Assembly (NCBI GenBank): GCA_028819215.1
Contig: JAPPMG010000055.1
Span: 1 to 64,000 of the forward strand
DNA from: Bryobacterales bacterium
GTDB lineage: Bacteria; Acidobacteriota; Terriglobia; Bryobacterales; UBA6623
Direction: 5' to 3'
Length of the DNA stretch: 64,000 nt
The position numbers and the translations under genes are program-made. How positions within the stretch are numbered: the stretch's first letter is position 1; every line of letters starts with the position of its first letter. The notes under the pieces were generated by a model, which was given only the letters and a program-made list of their open reading frames with translations, did no database searches and was not told the DNA's origin. Shown here one piece after another: positions 1-8,255 of this stretch.

Positions 1-30
1 CAGAACTCAATCTCTCCGAAACGGCCTCAA

Positions 31-921
31 TCAGGACAAAAAAATGTTCCTGCCCTCCGGTACCGGGCCGCGTCCGTGGAGCACTGCAGCGCCTAGGACG
101 TAGAACGCGGCTGTCGCGGTGGTGTAGATCACCAGCGAGGCAATCGCGTCCACGTACATCACTCGAATCCATCCACGAGCGCGCGCCGCCCACTCGGACG
201 AGCCGTCATTGGCCCCGGCGTGTGCCGCGTAGCCTTTTTCAAGGCACCAATAGGGGTACGAAATGATCTCGTCCGCGCTCACTCCAGTCAGCCCGAACGC
301 TGCTACGGCCACTCCCACCGCCGCCGCGGGCAGCTCGAAGGTAAGGCCCTCCGCCAGCATCCCCGCGCTAATGCGGTATGGCGTCCACTGCAGAAGGAGG
401 GCGCAGACTACGGTCACGGTCGAGAACATCGCGGTCAGCACTAAGGCGGTGCGCTCGACGAAGCGGTAGCCGCCGCGCCACACGAGCATCGAGGTAGTCA
501 GGCCGCAGGCCCAGGCCCAAACACTCGGAGGAGCCCAAGGGAAGGCAAGGTGCAGTGCGAGCGCAACCGCACCCACGATGCCGCCGTACTGGACAAGCTG
601 GATCAGCTTGACGCCGAACCAGACGACCAAAGACCACGAGACGCCGCGCCATTTCGGGCCGGGCAGACGGTTGAAGGAGTGGAGCGTAGTTTCACCGGAA
701 CCGATTGCGTGCTTGCCGAACTCCAGCTGCACGACTACCTTGACGGCGCAGCTGGCGAAGATGACCCACAAGGTGACGAAGCCGGCCGAAGCTCCGAGGG
801 CGGTGGTCATGATGAGTTCGCCCGAGCCGACGATGTTGGCAGTGAGGATAAGCGACGGGCCGATGTTGCGCAGCGTGCTGATCAGGCCATGCGGCGGTTC
901 GCGAATAGGAGAAGCGTTCAT
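31..921 (-). CDS. Nramp-like divalent metal transporter, C-terminus missing or frameshifted
   Basis: This is a multi-pass inner-membrane protein with about eight hydrophobic segments. It matches the divergent Nramp-like family that carries a YPYWCLEKGY motif after the sixth helix, here about residues 225-234. Two sites that bind metal in classical Nramp proteins are not recognisable. The first helix reads NIVGSGELI instead of the DPGN pattern, and no MPH motif is seen in the sixth helix region, so the substrate is uncertain. The reading frame stops after about 296 residues, while family members usually exceed 400. The stop lies just past a run of seven A on the plus strand (about 40-46). Adding one base there opens the frame to the window edge, so a frameshift is possible. 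I chose the ATG at 921; an in-frame GTG at 945 would add eight residues. Neither has a clear Shine-Dalgarno. Confidence 0.7.
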   Translation of the reverse strand: MNASPIREPPHGLISTLRNIGPSLILTANIVGSGELIMTTALGASAGFVTLWVIFASCAVKVVVQLEFGKHAIGSGETTLHSFNRLPGPKWRGVSWSLVVWFGVKLIQLVQYGGIVGAVALALHLAFPWAPPSVWAWACGLTTSMLVWRGGYRFVERTALVLTAMFSTVTVVCALLLQWTPYRISAGMLAEGLTFELPAAAVGVAVAAFGLTGVSADEIISYPYWCLEKGYAAHAGANDGSSEWAARARGWIRVMYVDAIASLVIYTTATAAFYVLGAAVLHGRGPVPEGRNIFLS

Positions 922-1399
922 GGCGAGCGGTGGCGATGCCTGCACCTGGGCCTTTGGCGGGGATCTTCGGCCTCAGGGAGCGGATCCCGAAGTTTTCCGA
1001 ATTTTCGATCCGTCCTGTCCGCCTATCCGCTCACATCAAGATATGGCGACTGGCTGCGAAACCTAACAATTGTATGGGACGGAGAATCCCGCCACCAAAG
1101 GACGAGGCGAAGGGTGGGCTCGGCGAGAGCGGTACTCCAAATGCGACCACCACAATGTGCCGTGGACGAACAAGAATGGAGGACGCGCGCCCCAGATCCA
1201 CCTGCAATCAGGGTTCCCGAGGAGCGTCGACCGCTCGAAGGCCCCCGGTTCTTTACCCGCCACGTCGTTTCGCGGCCGGGTTTGAAGTCGATTCGATAGC
1301 GGAAGTTGTTTCTGATTGGTCCTGAGCAGTTCTTGGCGGATGCGGGTATCGTGAAGAGGCAGCGCGCCACGGCGCCGTTGCCGGGCCACTTCGAACGAA
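922..1399. other. Intergenic region, no gene seen
   Basis: This 478-bp gap separates two divergent genes. Open frames exist on both strands but none has a recognisable domain, a ribosome binding site or a plausible start. No repeat, RNA gene or clear promoter was identified. Confidence 0.5.
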
Positions 1400-2668
1400 A
1401 TGATCACCCGCAGAGCACTCCTACGAGCCGCGCTGGCCGCTCCCGCCGGCGCTTGGATGGCGAACTACCGCGCCCTCGCCGCTCCCTTCGAGGGCCAGGT
1501 AAGGATCACTGCCATCAAGGCGATGCAGCTCGACTTTCAGTTCGACGGCTGCTTGATCAAGATCGAGACCGACGCCGGCCTGATTGGCTACGGGGAGACG
1601 GGGACCAACTCCGCGATGGCCCGCGCGCACGTCGATCACTTGGCCCTTCCCGCCGCGTTTGGAGGTGGGCGTCATCCGAATGGACTGGCTCAGTTGATGG
1701 GCGCCGACCCGCTGTCCATCGAAAAGCACTTCTACCGCATGACGGCCGTGCAGCATCCTTACACGTCCCTGACGGGCACCGTCAGCGGCATCGACATCGC
1801 CCTGTGGGATCTGGCGGGCAAGATCACCGGCCAGCCGGTCTACAAGCTGCTCGGAGGGCCCTTCCGCGACGGCTGCCCGATGTATTCCCACGGAGACCGT
1901 CTGCGAGACATGCACGACAAGTCGGCCTGCCGTGATTGGGTGGCCGAGATGAAAGAGCAGCCCGAAGGTTTCGATTTCTTTAAGTTCAATCTCGACCAAG
2001 CATTCCAGATCGAAAAGCCCTACCATCCGACGGTACGCTCCGAGGAGCTGCGCAAGACGCATCAAGGCTACGCGAACGTTCGGGAGGCGGCCGGCGATGC
2101 CTTCGACATTGCCGTGGCCTGCCATGGGGAGTTCGACACGCCGAGCAGCATTGGGATCTGCAGGGCGGTCGAAGACCTTGGCGTGATGTTCGTCGAAGAC
2201 GCCTTGAACACACGCTACTCCGACGGATGGAAGGAGTTGAAGCGATCGTCCCGGGTGCCGCTGCTGACCGGCGAGAAGCTTGAGCTGCTACGCGAGTTCA
2301 AGCCGTTCCTCGACGCTCAAGCGGTCGACATCGTTCACCCGGACGTCTCCTTCGCCGGAGGAATCACGGGCTGCCGCAAGATCGCGGACTACGCCGCAAT
2401 GACCCGGACGCCGGTGGCGTTGCATAACGTGGGCACGCTGGTGCGCACCTACGCTTCGGCGCACTTGTCGATGGCAATCCAGAACTTCTATCGTTCGGAG
2501 AGTTGGCTCGGTCGGCCCGGCAGGCTGCGAGAGCAGATGACTCAAGGTGATCCGCCTGCCGTTCGCAACGGACGTTTGCGGGTTCCCGAGAAGCCGGGAC
2601 TGGGGCTCGACATCAACGAGGATTTCTTGCGGCGTCAGAAGCCCGCCGACGAGCCTTGGTGGGGGTAG
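1400..2668 (+). CDS. Enolase-superfamily (mandelate racemase/muconate lactonizing type) sugar-acid dehydratase or racemase, Tat-exported
   Basis: The 422-residue protein starts with a twin-arginine signal (TRRALLRAALAA, residues 3-14), so the enzyme is probably exported. The N-terminal capping domain (about 30-140) is followed by a TIM barrel. Metal-ligand acids of the superfamily are visible as E266 (FVEDAL) and E292 (LTGEKL), and a late histidine sits in ALHNVG (H342). The first ligand site reads ACHGEFD (240-246) rather than the D-x-H-G pattern of galactonate dehydratases. This matches a subfamily common in Planctomycetes and Acidobacteria rather than a damaged enzyme. A role in sugar-acid breakdown is inferred from the family and from the GH88 gene downstream. 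The exact substrate cannot be read from sequence. Confidence 0.85.
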   Translation: MITRRALLRAALAAPAGAWMANYRALAAPFEGQVRITAIKAMQLDFQFDGCLIKIETDAGLIGYGETGTNSAMARAHVDHLALPAAFGGGRHPNGLAQLMGADPLSIEKHFYRMTAVQHPYTSLTGTVSGIDIALWDLAGKITGQPVYKLLGGPFRDGCPMYSHGDRLRDMHDKSACRDWVAEMKEQPEGFDFFKFNLDQAFQIEKPYHPTVRSEELRKTHQGYANVREAAGDAFDIAVACHGEFDTPSSIGICRAVEDLGVMFVEDALNTRYSDGWKELKRSSRVPLLTGEKLELLREFKPFLDAQAVDIVHPDVSFAGGITGCRKIADYAAMTRTPVALHNVGTLVRTYASAHLSMAIQNFYRSESWLGRPGRLREQMTQGDPPAVRNGRLRVPEKPGLGLDINEDFLRRQKPADEPWWG

Positions 2669-3016
2669 TGCTCTCTTGCATCAGCTGACGGCGGCAGCGC
2701 GCGGTAGGCTAGCCGCAACTTCGCGCCGCTTGGTCAACGGCCTCGACGCCTGGGGCCGCGAGATCAACTCGTTCCCATCCGACGCAACGACCCTCTAGGG
2801 GCTCTTCTAGCTCGGCACATAGAACGGGTTTTGAGAGTGTCGAGCTCTGTGACGTCGATAGAGCGGGTGGCTCGCCTGATCGTTCACAGCAGAGTGCACC
2901 GAGGGCCTCTCAATTACGGACCCACAGGGCACTTTAGAGCTCTTGAAACAGGGGTCGCCTGAGGCGAGCAACCGGAAAATCCGCCTCGAAACCTCGGTGA
3001 TACACTGGGAAATCTC
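2669..3016. other. Intergenic region upstream of the GH88 gene
   Basis: 348 bp without a supported gene. Near its end TACACT at 3001-3006 lies ten bases before the GH88 start codon (listed separately). A short hairpin, TCGCCT-G-AGGCGA, is visible near 2955-2967. Nothing else was recognised. Confidence 0.5.
3001..3006 (+). promoter_or_regulatory. Putative -10 element of the GH88 gene
   Basis: TACACT ends ten bases before the ATG at 3017. Transcription would start about three bases before the start codon or on it, giving an almost leaderless mRNA. No consensus -35 is seen. Confidence 0.35.
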
Positions 3017-4132
3017 ATGCTCGAATTGACCCCCCTCGACGGCTCCCGCGAAGTGTTCGAGCGGGCCCTAAATTTTGCTCAGGAGCAAGTGCGCTCCACC
3101 GTCCAGCGAGACCCCGACTATTACCCGATGTACACCGAGCAGGGGCGCTGGCGTCACGACAAACCAGCTTGGACGCATTGGTGCGATGGCTTCTTGCCGG
3201 GCATGATGTGGATCTTTGCCAAGCGCACCGGCAGCCCCGAGTGGATGAAGCTTGCGCAGCGGTACACCGAGCCCCTCGAGCCCCGCAAGATGGATCGCGA
3301 TGTCCATGACTTGGGCTTCATCTTCCTGTCCACCTATCACCGTTGGTACAAGCTCACCGGGAATCCTGATCTCGAGGCTATCGTGATCCAGGCGGGTCGT
3401 ACGCTAGCGCTGCGCTTCAAGCAGAAGGGGCGGTACCTGTCCTCGTTCATGGGGCCGGAATCGATTTTCATCGACATCATGGCCAATGTGGGGATCATAT
3501 TCTACGCCGCCCTGCAGACCGGTGACCCACAACTGATGGATGTCGCCATGCGGCACAGCCTTACCAGCGGCCGAGTCTTGGTTCGCGGCGATGGCAGCTC
3601 GTCGCACGAGGGCATTTATGACCTAGAGACCGGCGAGTTCTTGCGGCAGTCGACCCAGCAGGGCTGGCGATCGGACTCGTGCTGGGCGCGCGGCCTGGCG
3701 TGGGCGATCTACGGCTTTACGTCGGCCTACAAGTTGGTACGCGATCCGCGTTTCCTGCAAACGGCCGAGCTGTGCGCCGATTACTTCCTCCAGAATGTTC
3801 CGGCGAACGGCGTGACGCCGATGGACTTTGACGCACCAGAACAGGAGTGGCGGGACGAAACCTCCGCATCGGCGATCACGGCGGCTGGCCTATTTCGGCT
3901 CGCAAAGTTGAGCGCGGATCGTTCGAAAGGATTGCTCTACGACCAAGCGGCGCGTCGCATCCTGCTGACGCTCGCGCAGCCGCCGTACTTGGCTTCTGAG
4001 ACTCCAGGCTGGGAAGGCGTTCTCAAAGAGGGGATCTACCACCTCAACCTCGGCCTCGGCGTCGGCGAGTCAGTGATGTGGGGAGAGTATTTCTTCGTCG
4101 AAGCGCTGGATCGAGCGCTCGGTCCCGCATAG
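3017..4132 (+). CDS. GH88-family unsaturated glucuronyl/galacturonyl hydrolase
   Basis: GH88 enzymes remove the 4,5-unsaturated uronic acid left on oligosaccharides by polysaccharide lyases. The 371-residue protein has the alpha6/alpha6-barrel pattern of the family. Two acids match the catalytic and binding pair of Bacillus UGL: D98 in HDLGF and D153 in IFIDIMANV. No signal peptide is visible, so it may act in the cytoplasm on imported oligosaccharides. Sulfatases and an enolase-superfamily enzyme nearby suggest that it works on a sulfated, uronate-containing glycan. The sister family GH105 is the main alternative. No polysaccharide lyase is present in the window. Confidence 0.9.
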   Translation: MLELTPLDGSREVFERALNFAQEQVRSTVQRDPDYYPMYTEQGRWRHDKPAWTHWCDGFLPGMMWIFAKRTGSPEWMKLAQRYTEPLEPRKMDRDVHDLGFIFLSTYHRWYKLTGNPDLEAIVIQAGRTLALRFKQKGRYLSSFMGPESIFIDIMANVGIIFYAALQTGDPQLMDVAMRHSLTSGRVLVRGDGSSSHEGIYDLETGEFLRQSTQQGWRSDSCWARGLAWAIYGFTSAYKLVRDPRFLQTAELCADYFLQNVPANGVTPMDFDAPEQEWRDETSASAITAAGLFRLAKLSADRSKGLLYDQAARRILLTLAQPPYLASETPGWEGVLKEGIYHLNLGLGVGESVMWGEYFFVEALDRALGPA

Positions 4133-4135
4133 AGC

Positions 4136-4156
4136 CCAGGCACGCGCGTGGCCTGG
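4136..4156 (+). terminator. Hairpin just after the GH88 stop codon
   Basis: CCAGGC pairs with GCCTGG, and the inner ACG/CGT extends the stem with one bulged base. The hairpin begins four bases after the stop codon. There is no T run after it, so it may be a weak or Rho-assisted terminator. Confidence 0.45.
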
Positions 4157-4287
4157 TATCGCTTGCACGCTGCGCGAAGCGCTGCAGCTTCAAGGAGCGG
4201 GGCACGAGGAAGGACTCGATGTTTCCAGTAGATGTGAACACCTCGGAGCGAAGCGACGCGACCGCTCGGATCTTGGGCATGGCCTGA

Positions 4288-4713
4288 TCACAGCGGGTTC
4301 CGCCATCGGAGCCCGGGAAAGCGGCTGAAATCAGAATCATTCGAGTGAACCTCAGCCTGATGCTCAATCGCCAAGGCGGCAATGTGAGCGTCAGTCACGA
4401 GGCTGGCACCAACGCCAGCGGTGTCAAGGATCTCCCGCAGGCGTGCCAAGTGATCGGCGCCGGGGTTGATTGGCGTTACGTGGGGGTACTGAAACCATTC
4501 CCCTAGGTGTGCGATGGCGTCCGCCGAAGAGATGGGCCGCATTAAGACTCTCGGATGTGTCATGAGCCGCAAGAACCCAGTTGCGACGACCCAAGGAACA
4601 CCGACTCTCTCCACACCGTTGACCAGACCCTCCCACCAGCGCTTGGCCGCGTCATGGTGGGGTGCGCCATGGTTGAAGGCATAGACGAGCAGGTTGATGT
4701 CAGGCACAATCAC
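4288..4713 (-). CDS. vapC: VapC-type PIN-domain ribonuclease toxin
   Basis: The 141-residue protein is a PIN-domain endoribonuclease, the toxin half of a type II toxin-antitoxin pair. Catalytic acids are visible at D5 (VPDINLLVY), D108 (VTDAH) and D126/D128 (NDSDF). The subfamily motif GFLRLMTHPRV occupies residues 46-56. Translation starts with GTG at 4713. This overlaps the antitoxin stop codon by four bases (GTGA), the usual arrangement for translational coupling of vapBC. Residues match the family along the whole length, so the toxin looks intact. Confidence 0.9.
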   Translation of the reverse strand: MIVPDINLLVYAFNHGAPHHDAAKRWWEGLVNGVERVGVPWVVATGFLRLMTHPRVLMRPISSADAIAHLGEWFQYPHVTPINPGADHLARLREILDTAGVGASLVTDAHIAALAIEHQAEVHSNDSDFSRFPGLRWRNPL

Positions 4714-4970
4714 TGTCCACTCTCCGCAGCTAAGTCCTGCACCTCCAGTTCATCGTTCAGCTGGTTGAGCCTCAGCGGATCGATGCCCGGTGCGAGGCGA
4801 CTGCGGTTGGGGACAACACGATACGTTGGTAGGTCGAGTGCTCGGGATCCTACTGTCATGCCTCGGCGCAGGACATCGTTGACCACCTGCTTGAACGACC
4901 TGTCTAACAGGCGACTCTGCATCTTTAGGAAGTCCGCAACATCGTCGTCAAGCGTCAATGTCGTTCTCAT
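4710..4970 (-). CDS. vapB: VapB-type ribbon-helix-helix antitoxin
   Basis: The 86-residue protein starts at the ATG at 4970 with MRTTLTLDDDVADFL, a typical ribbon-helix-helix N-terminus (beta strand, then helix-turn-helix for DNA binding). The C-terminal half is polar and would wrap the toxin. An in-frame upstream start at 5192 would add 74 residues unlike any antitoxin and cover the operator, so I rejected it. The gene is translationally coupled to vapC by a 4-bp overlap. Autoregulation is expected, and a perfect palindrome lies just upstream. Confidence 0.85.
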   Translation of the reverse strand: MRTTLTLDDDVADFLKMQSRLLDRSFKQVVNDVLRRGMTVGSRALDLPTYRVVPNRSRLAPGIDPLRLNQLNDELEVQDLAAESGQ

Positions 4971-4974
4971 ATAG

Positions 4975-4986
4975 ACATCATGATGT
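4975..4986. promoter_or_regulatory. Putative VapB operator palindrome
   Basis: ACATCATGATGT is a perfect 12-bp palindrome whose edge lies four bases upstream of the vapB start codon. Ribbon-helix-helix antitoxins usually bind such short palindromes over their own promoter. Further copies of GATGT follow at 4991-5001. Confidence 0.5.
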
Positions 4987-5521
4987 ATGGAGATGTTGAT
5001 GTCAAGATGATTGCTTGGAGCGGTAAGGCAACCGTAGTTGCGCAACGTGTTGGCGGGTACAGGATTTCCTCCCCAAAAATATCCAAGCACGAATGAGCTG
5101 TCTACGAATGAGTCCGGTGAAGAGCCCTGAAGAGCGCTCGGTACACTGGTTGTGCCCTCAGCCACAGGCCGGTCTGTCGGGCCAGTCTTCACAAGGGCCC
5201 TTGGTCTAGATTCGGGGAGTCTCGGTTAGGCTCAATGACGCCGCAATGCATTCGTTTCGCCAATTGAGGCAATCGAAATGAACGAGGACGGGTGCTTCGA
5301 GCAGGTGCTCAGTTGCCCCCCAGATTCCAACTGGCTCCCGATGACGCCGGAAACCGGCACCCTAGCATCACCCGAGTGGGCGACTGCTGCTATTCAAGTC
5401 CTCAAGCCGGGGAGATCAGTGCTCGGCGACAGTCACAACACTTTCGCCCGACCCAAGCGCACTTCAGATTTCAGCAGCATATTAAACTTATACTTTAATT
5501 TTAGGAGAGCGCTCTCAAGCG
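4987..5521. other. Intergenic region between vapBC and a sulfatase gene
   Basis: About 535 bp. The only open frames are short and have no recognisable domain. The segment 5480-5503 is AT-rich, unlike the surrounding GC-rich DNA. A perfect palindrome GAGAGCGCTCTC sits at 5505-5516, just beyond the sulfatase stop codon. Overlapping it, AGCGCT-TGAG-AGCGCT (minus strand) could fold as a short hairpin. Confidence 0.45.
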
Positions 5522-6880
5522 CTATTCGACACCGGCATTATTGGGTCGCCAAGCCGGCATAGAGTTCAGCACGCGCCGCAACTGGGCCTTAATCTGCGAC
5601 GCTCCGGGCAGGTGGCCGATCTCTGACAACGGCTGTTTCTCGTCCCAGTCGTGCGGCACATCGTAGAACCGACCGTCGTCATACAACTTGAAACGCTTAG
5701 TCCGTGCGAATCGCACCCTCGGAAACTGCACGGTCTCCAGCGCTGGGTCGCGGTCATAGTGCACGAAGATCGAATCCCGCGGGCTTCCGGCTCCGCCGAG
5801 CAGTTGTGGCAAGAAGCTGCGCCCGTCGAAGGGTTCTCCCACCGGCATCTCCCAGCCAGTCAGGTCGGCGAGGGTGGCAAAAAAGTCGCTGAACTCGATT
5901 AGGTCATCCGACACAAGCCCCGCGGGCACATGCCCTGGCCAGCGGGCGAACATCGGCACGTGCGTGCCGGCGTCCTCGGGATATGCCTTGCCTCCCTTCA
6001 CAACTCGGTCTCCCAGCATGGACTTGAGGCTGCGGTGGGTGCCGTTGTCGCCCGTGAATAGCAACAGAGTGTTCTCTGCCAAGCCCAGCTCTTCCAAGTG
6101 ATCGATCAGGCGTCCGACCAGATAGTCCGCGTACTCGACCATGTCGGCGAAGTAGGCAGGATCGCTTCGAAACTTGGTTTTCTCGTCGATGGTCTCGCTG
6201 TGCGGTGTGGCCACGAACGGGGAGTGCGTTAGCACCATCGGGTAGTACAGGAAAAAGGGCTCCTCCTTATGGCGTTCGATGAAGTCAAGAGCGAAGTCGG
6301 AGAACATATCCGGCCCGTAGTCCTCCATGGAGGTGTGGAGGTATTGGCCGTCCTTGATCACTGCCGGATGCCAGAAGCGCGAAGTGTTCTTGGCACCCGG
6401 CAGGCCGACAGCGCCGTATCGTTCCATTTCCGACGCAGAGAGTTCGAAGGGGTAGGCCCAGTACATGTACTCATCGAAGCCTGCCTCTTCCGGGGTCGTG
6501 CCGCTCTTGAACGAAGCAGTATCAGGGCCGCCCCACAACTGCCACTTGCCTGTCAGGGCGGTCGCGTATCCGCCGTCTCGCATCAAGTGCGCGAAAGTGG
6601 TCTGGCCCTTGGGCATATGTGCGAACCGCTCGTAGTTCCGCCAGTTGTACTTCCCGGTCATGATCTTGATCCGCGAAGGCGTGCAGACAGGCTGGGAGTA
6701 GCAGTTCGTGAAGCGCATGCCTTCAAGGGCGATGCGCTCGAACACCGGAGTGGAATAGCTCCTGCCGCCATTGGCCGAGATGCATTCGTAGCCCATGTCG
6801 TCGGCCATGATGAGCACGACATTCGGCTTGGCAAGTAAGGGTAGGGTGCTCAAAGCGGCGATGATCAAGAGCTTGCGCAT
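5522..6880 (-). CDS. Secreted arylsulfatase-type sulfatase
   Basis: The 452-residue protein has an N-terminal signal peptide (about residues 1-17) and the sulfatase signature CTPSR at 66-70, with C66 the residue converted to formylglycine. The metal-binding acids D27 and D28 (MADDMG) and the late GDNGTH segment are present. It belongs to the large S1 family of alkaline-phosphatase-fold sulfatases, probably periplasmic or outer-membrane associated. The target is likely a sulfated carbohydrate, judging by the nearby GH88 gene, but the sequence does not settle it. It is divergent from the FG-GAP lipoprotein gene. A TAGAAT element lies nine bases before the start. Confidence 0.9.
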   Translation of the reverse strand: MRKLLIIAALSTLPLLAKPNVVLIMADDMGYECISANGGRSYSTPVFERIALEGMRFTNCYSQPVCTPSRIKIMTGKYNWRNYERFAHMPKGQTTFAHLMRDGGYATALTGKWQLWGGPDTASFKSGTTPEEAGFDEYMYWAYPFELSASEMERYGAVGLPGAKNTSRFWHPAVIKDGQYLHTSMEDYGPDMFSDFALDFIERHKEEPFFLYYPMVLTHSPFVATPHSETIDEKTKFRSDPAYFADMVEYADYLVGRLIDHLEELGLAENTLLLFTGDNGTHRSLKSMLGDRVVKGGKAYPEDAGTHVPMFARWPGHVPAGLVSDDLIEFSDFFATLADLTGWEMPVGEPFDGRSFLPQLLGGAGSPRDSIFVHYDRDPALETVQFPRVRFARTKRFKLYDDGRFYDVPHDWDEKQPLSEIGHLPGASQIKAQLRRVLNSMPAWRPNNAGVE

Positions 6881-6889
6881 GGATCGACC

Positions 6890-6895
6890 ATTCTA
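6890..6895 (-). promoter_or_regulatory. Putative -10 element of the sulfatase gene at 5522-6880
   Basis: On the minus strand TAGAAT ends nine bases before the ATG at 6880, predicting a leaderless or near-leaderless transcript. Confidence 0.4.
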
Positions 6896-6922
6896 GATTG
6901 GGTTGGAGTGGACGTTCATCGC

Positions 6923-6928
6923 TAGACT
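6923..6928 (+). promoter_or_regulatory. Putative -10 element of the FG-GAP lipoprotein gene
   Basis: TAGACT ends ten bases before the ATG at 6939. The same hexamer occurs ahead of the genes at 27184 and 33579. Confidence 0.4.
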
Positions 6929-6938
6929 ACTGTTTGGC

Positions 6939-8213
6939 ATGCGGTTCCGGTGCGATGCGGCCCTTGTTCTGGCATTAGCGCTGCTGGCTTCTGTCGTTTC
7001 CTGTCGCACACCTGGCGAGTCTTCAGGACACTGGCCAGACGGCGCCTGGGCTCGGCACACCATCGATGACTCCTCTTTGGGGGCCGACGGTGTCCGTCTC
7101 GCAGACATCAATGGCGACGGCCGCTTGGATGTCACCTCTCCGTGGGAGCAAGGCGGGCAGGTTCGCGTCTACCTGAATCCCGGATCTGCCGGACTGCGGG
7201 AGCGCTGGCCCGCGGTCACCGTGGGCGAGGTGGGAGATCCCGAGGACGCTGTGTTCGTAGACCTCGATGCCGACGGCAACATGGACGTGGTCAGCTCGTG
7301 CGAAGGGAGCACGCGGTCAATGTTCGTCCATTGGGGTCCTGCCGTGCGCGAGAAACTGCTCGATCCAGACGCTTGGATCACCGAAGAACTGCCCGCGGCC
7401 AGCGGCGTTGCCCGGTGGATGTTCGCACTGCCGGCCCAGATTGACGGCAAGCATGGCACCGACTTGATCGCCGGTGCCAAGGGCGAGGGAGCACAGATCG
7501 GCTGGTTCGAGGCCCCTCCGGACCCGCGGAATCTAGCGGCATGGGAGTTTCACGCGCTTTACGACGCGGGCTGGATCATGACGATCCGCCAACAAGATGT
7601 CGACCTGGACGGAGACTCGGACATCGTTGCCACCGATCGGACAGGCGAGCTGCGCGGCGCGTTGTGGCTGGAGAACCCGGGACAGAACAGTGCGGTCGGT
7701 GCCCGATGGGACGAGCACCGCATTGGATCGGTAGGGGAATACGAGGCGATGCACAACGCCGTCGCGGACTTGGACGCCGATGGGTTAGAAGACCTGCTGG
7801 TGGCAGCCAAGGGAGGTCCGATTCGGTACCACAGGCGGACCCGACAACAGCCGCCGAGCTGGGAGACGCATTTGATCGAGATTCCGGCGGGCGCCGCAGG
7901 GGGCAAGGCTGTGAAAGTAGCAGATGTCGACCTAGATGGGCAGGTTGATCTGATTGTGTCGTGCGAGCATGCAACCGACGGGAAGATCGGCGTGTACTGG
8001 CTCGATCACGGTGGTTCTCCTACGGGGTCACAGTGGCTGCCGACTTCGATCAGCGGTCCCGAAGGCTTCATCTACGATTTGCTCCAAATGACGGACGTCG
8101 ATGGCGATGGGGATCTCGATGTACTCACGCTTGAAGAGAAGGGGCCGTATCTCGCGGAGGGATACCAGGGCAGGGAGTTGGGAGTGATCTGGTACGAAAA
8201 TCCGGCCCTGTGA
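6939..8213 (+). CDS. FG-GAP/VCBS repeat lipoprotein
   Basis: A lipoprotein of 424 residues with a signal sequence ending in VVSC (C22). At least six calcium-binding loops of the FG-GAP/VCBS type follow: ADINGDGRLDV, VDLDADGNMDV, QDVDLDGDSDI, ADLDADGLEDL, ADVDLDGQVDL and TDVDGDGDLDV. The whole protein should fold as a beta-propeller on the cell surface or in the periplasm. Such proteins bind carbohydrates or proteins, and no catalytic site is evident. The ATG at 6939 is preferred over one at 6903 because it gives a proper signal peptide and sits behind the -10 element. It may act with the divergent sulfatase. Confidence 0.85.
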   Translation: MRFRCDAALVLALALLASVVSCRTPGESSGHWPDGAWARHTIDDSSLGADGVRLADINGDGRLDVTSPWEQGGQVRVYLNPGSAGLRERWPAVTVGEVGDPEDAVFVDLDADGNMDVVSSCEGSTRSMFVHWGPAVREKLLDPDAWITEELPAASGVARWMFALPAQIDGKHGTDLIAGAKGEGAQIGWFEAPPDPRNLAAWEFHALYDAGWIMTIRQQDVDLDGDSDIVATDRTGELRGALWLENPGQNSAVGARWDEHRIGSVGEYEAMHNAVADLDADGLEDLLVAAKGGPIRYHRRTRQQPPSWETHLIEIPAGAAGGKAVKVADVDLDGQVDLIVSCEHATDGKIGVYWLDHGGSPTGSQWLPTSISGPEGFIYDLLQMTDVDGDGDLDVLTLEEKGPYLAEGYQGRELGVIWYENPAL

Positions 8214-8220
8214 GGTGGGC

Positions 8221-8251
8221 CGATGCGTGGGCGGTGTAGCTGTGCGCATCG
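8221..8251. terminator. Stem-loop between convergent genes
   Basis: CGATGCG at 8221-8227 is repeated inverted as CGCATCG at 8245-8251. It lies between the ends of the FG-GAP and enoyl-CoA hydratase genes. There is no T run, so a terminator role is only suggested by position. Confidence 0.35.
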
Positions 8252-8255
8252 CCGG

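Noticed and set aside
5278..5562. 94-codon frame on the plus strand
   Set aside because: No recognisable features, runs into the end of the sulfatase gene and across an AT-rich patch.
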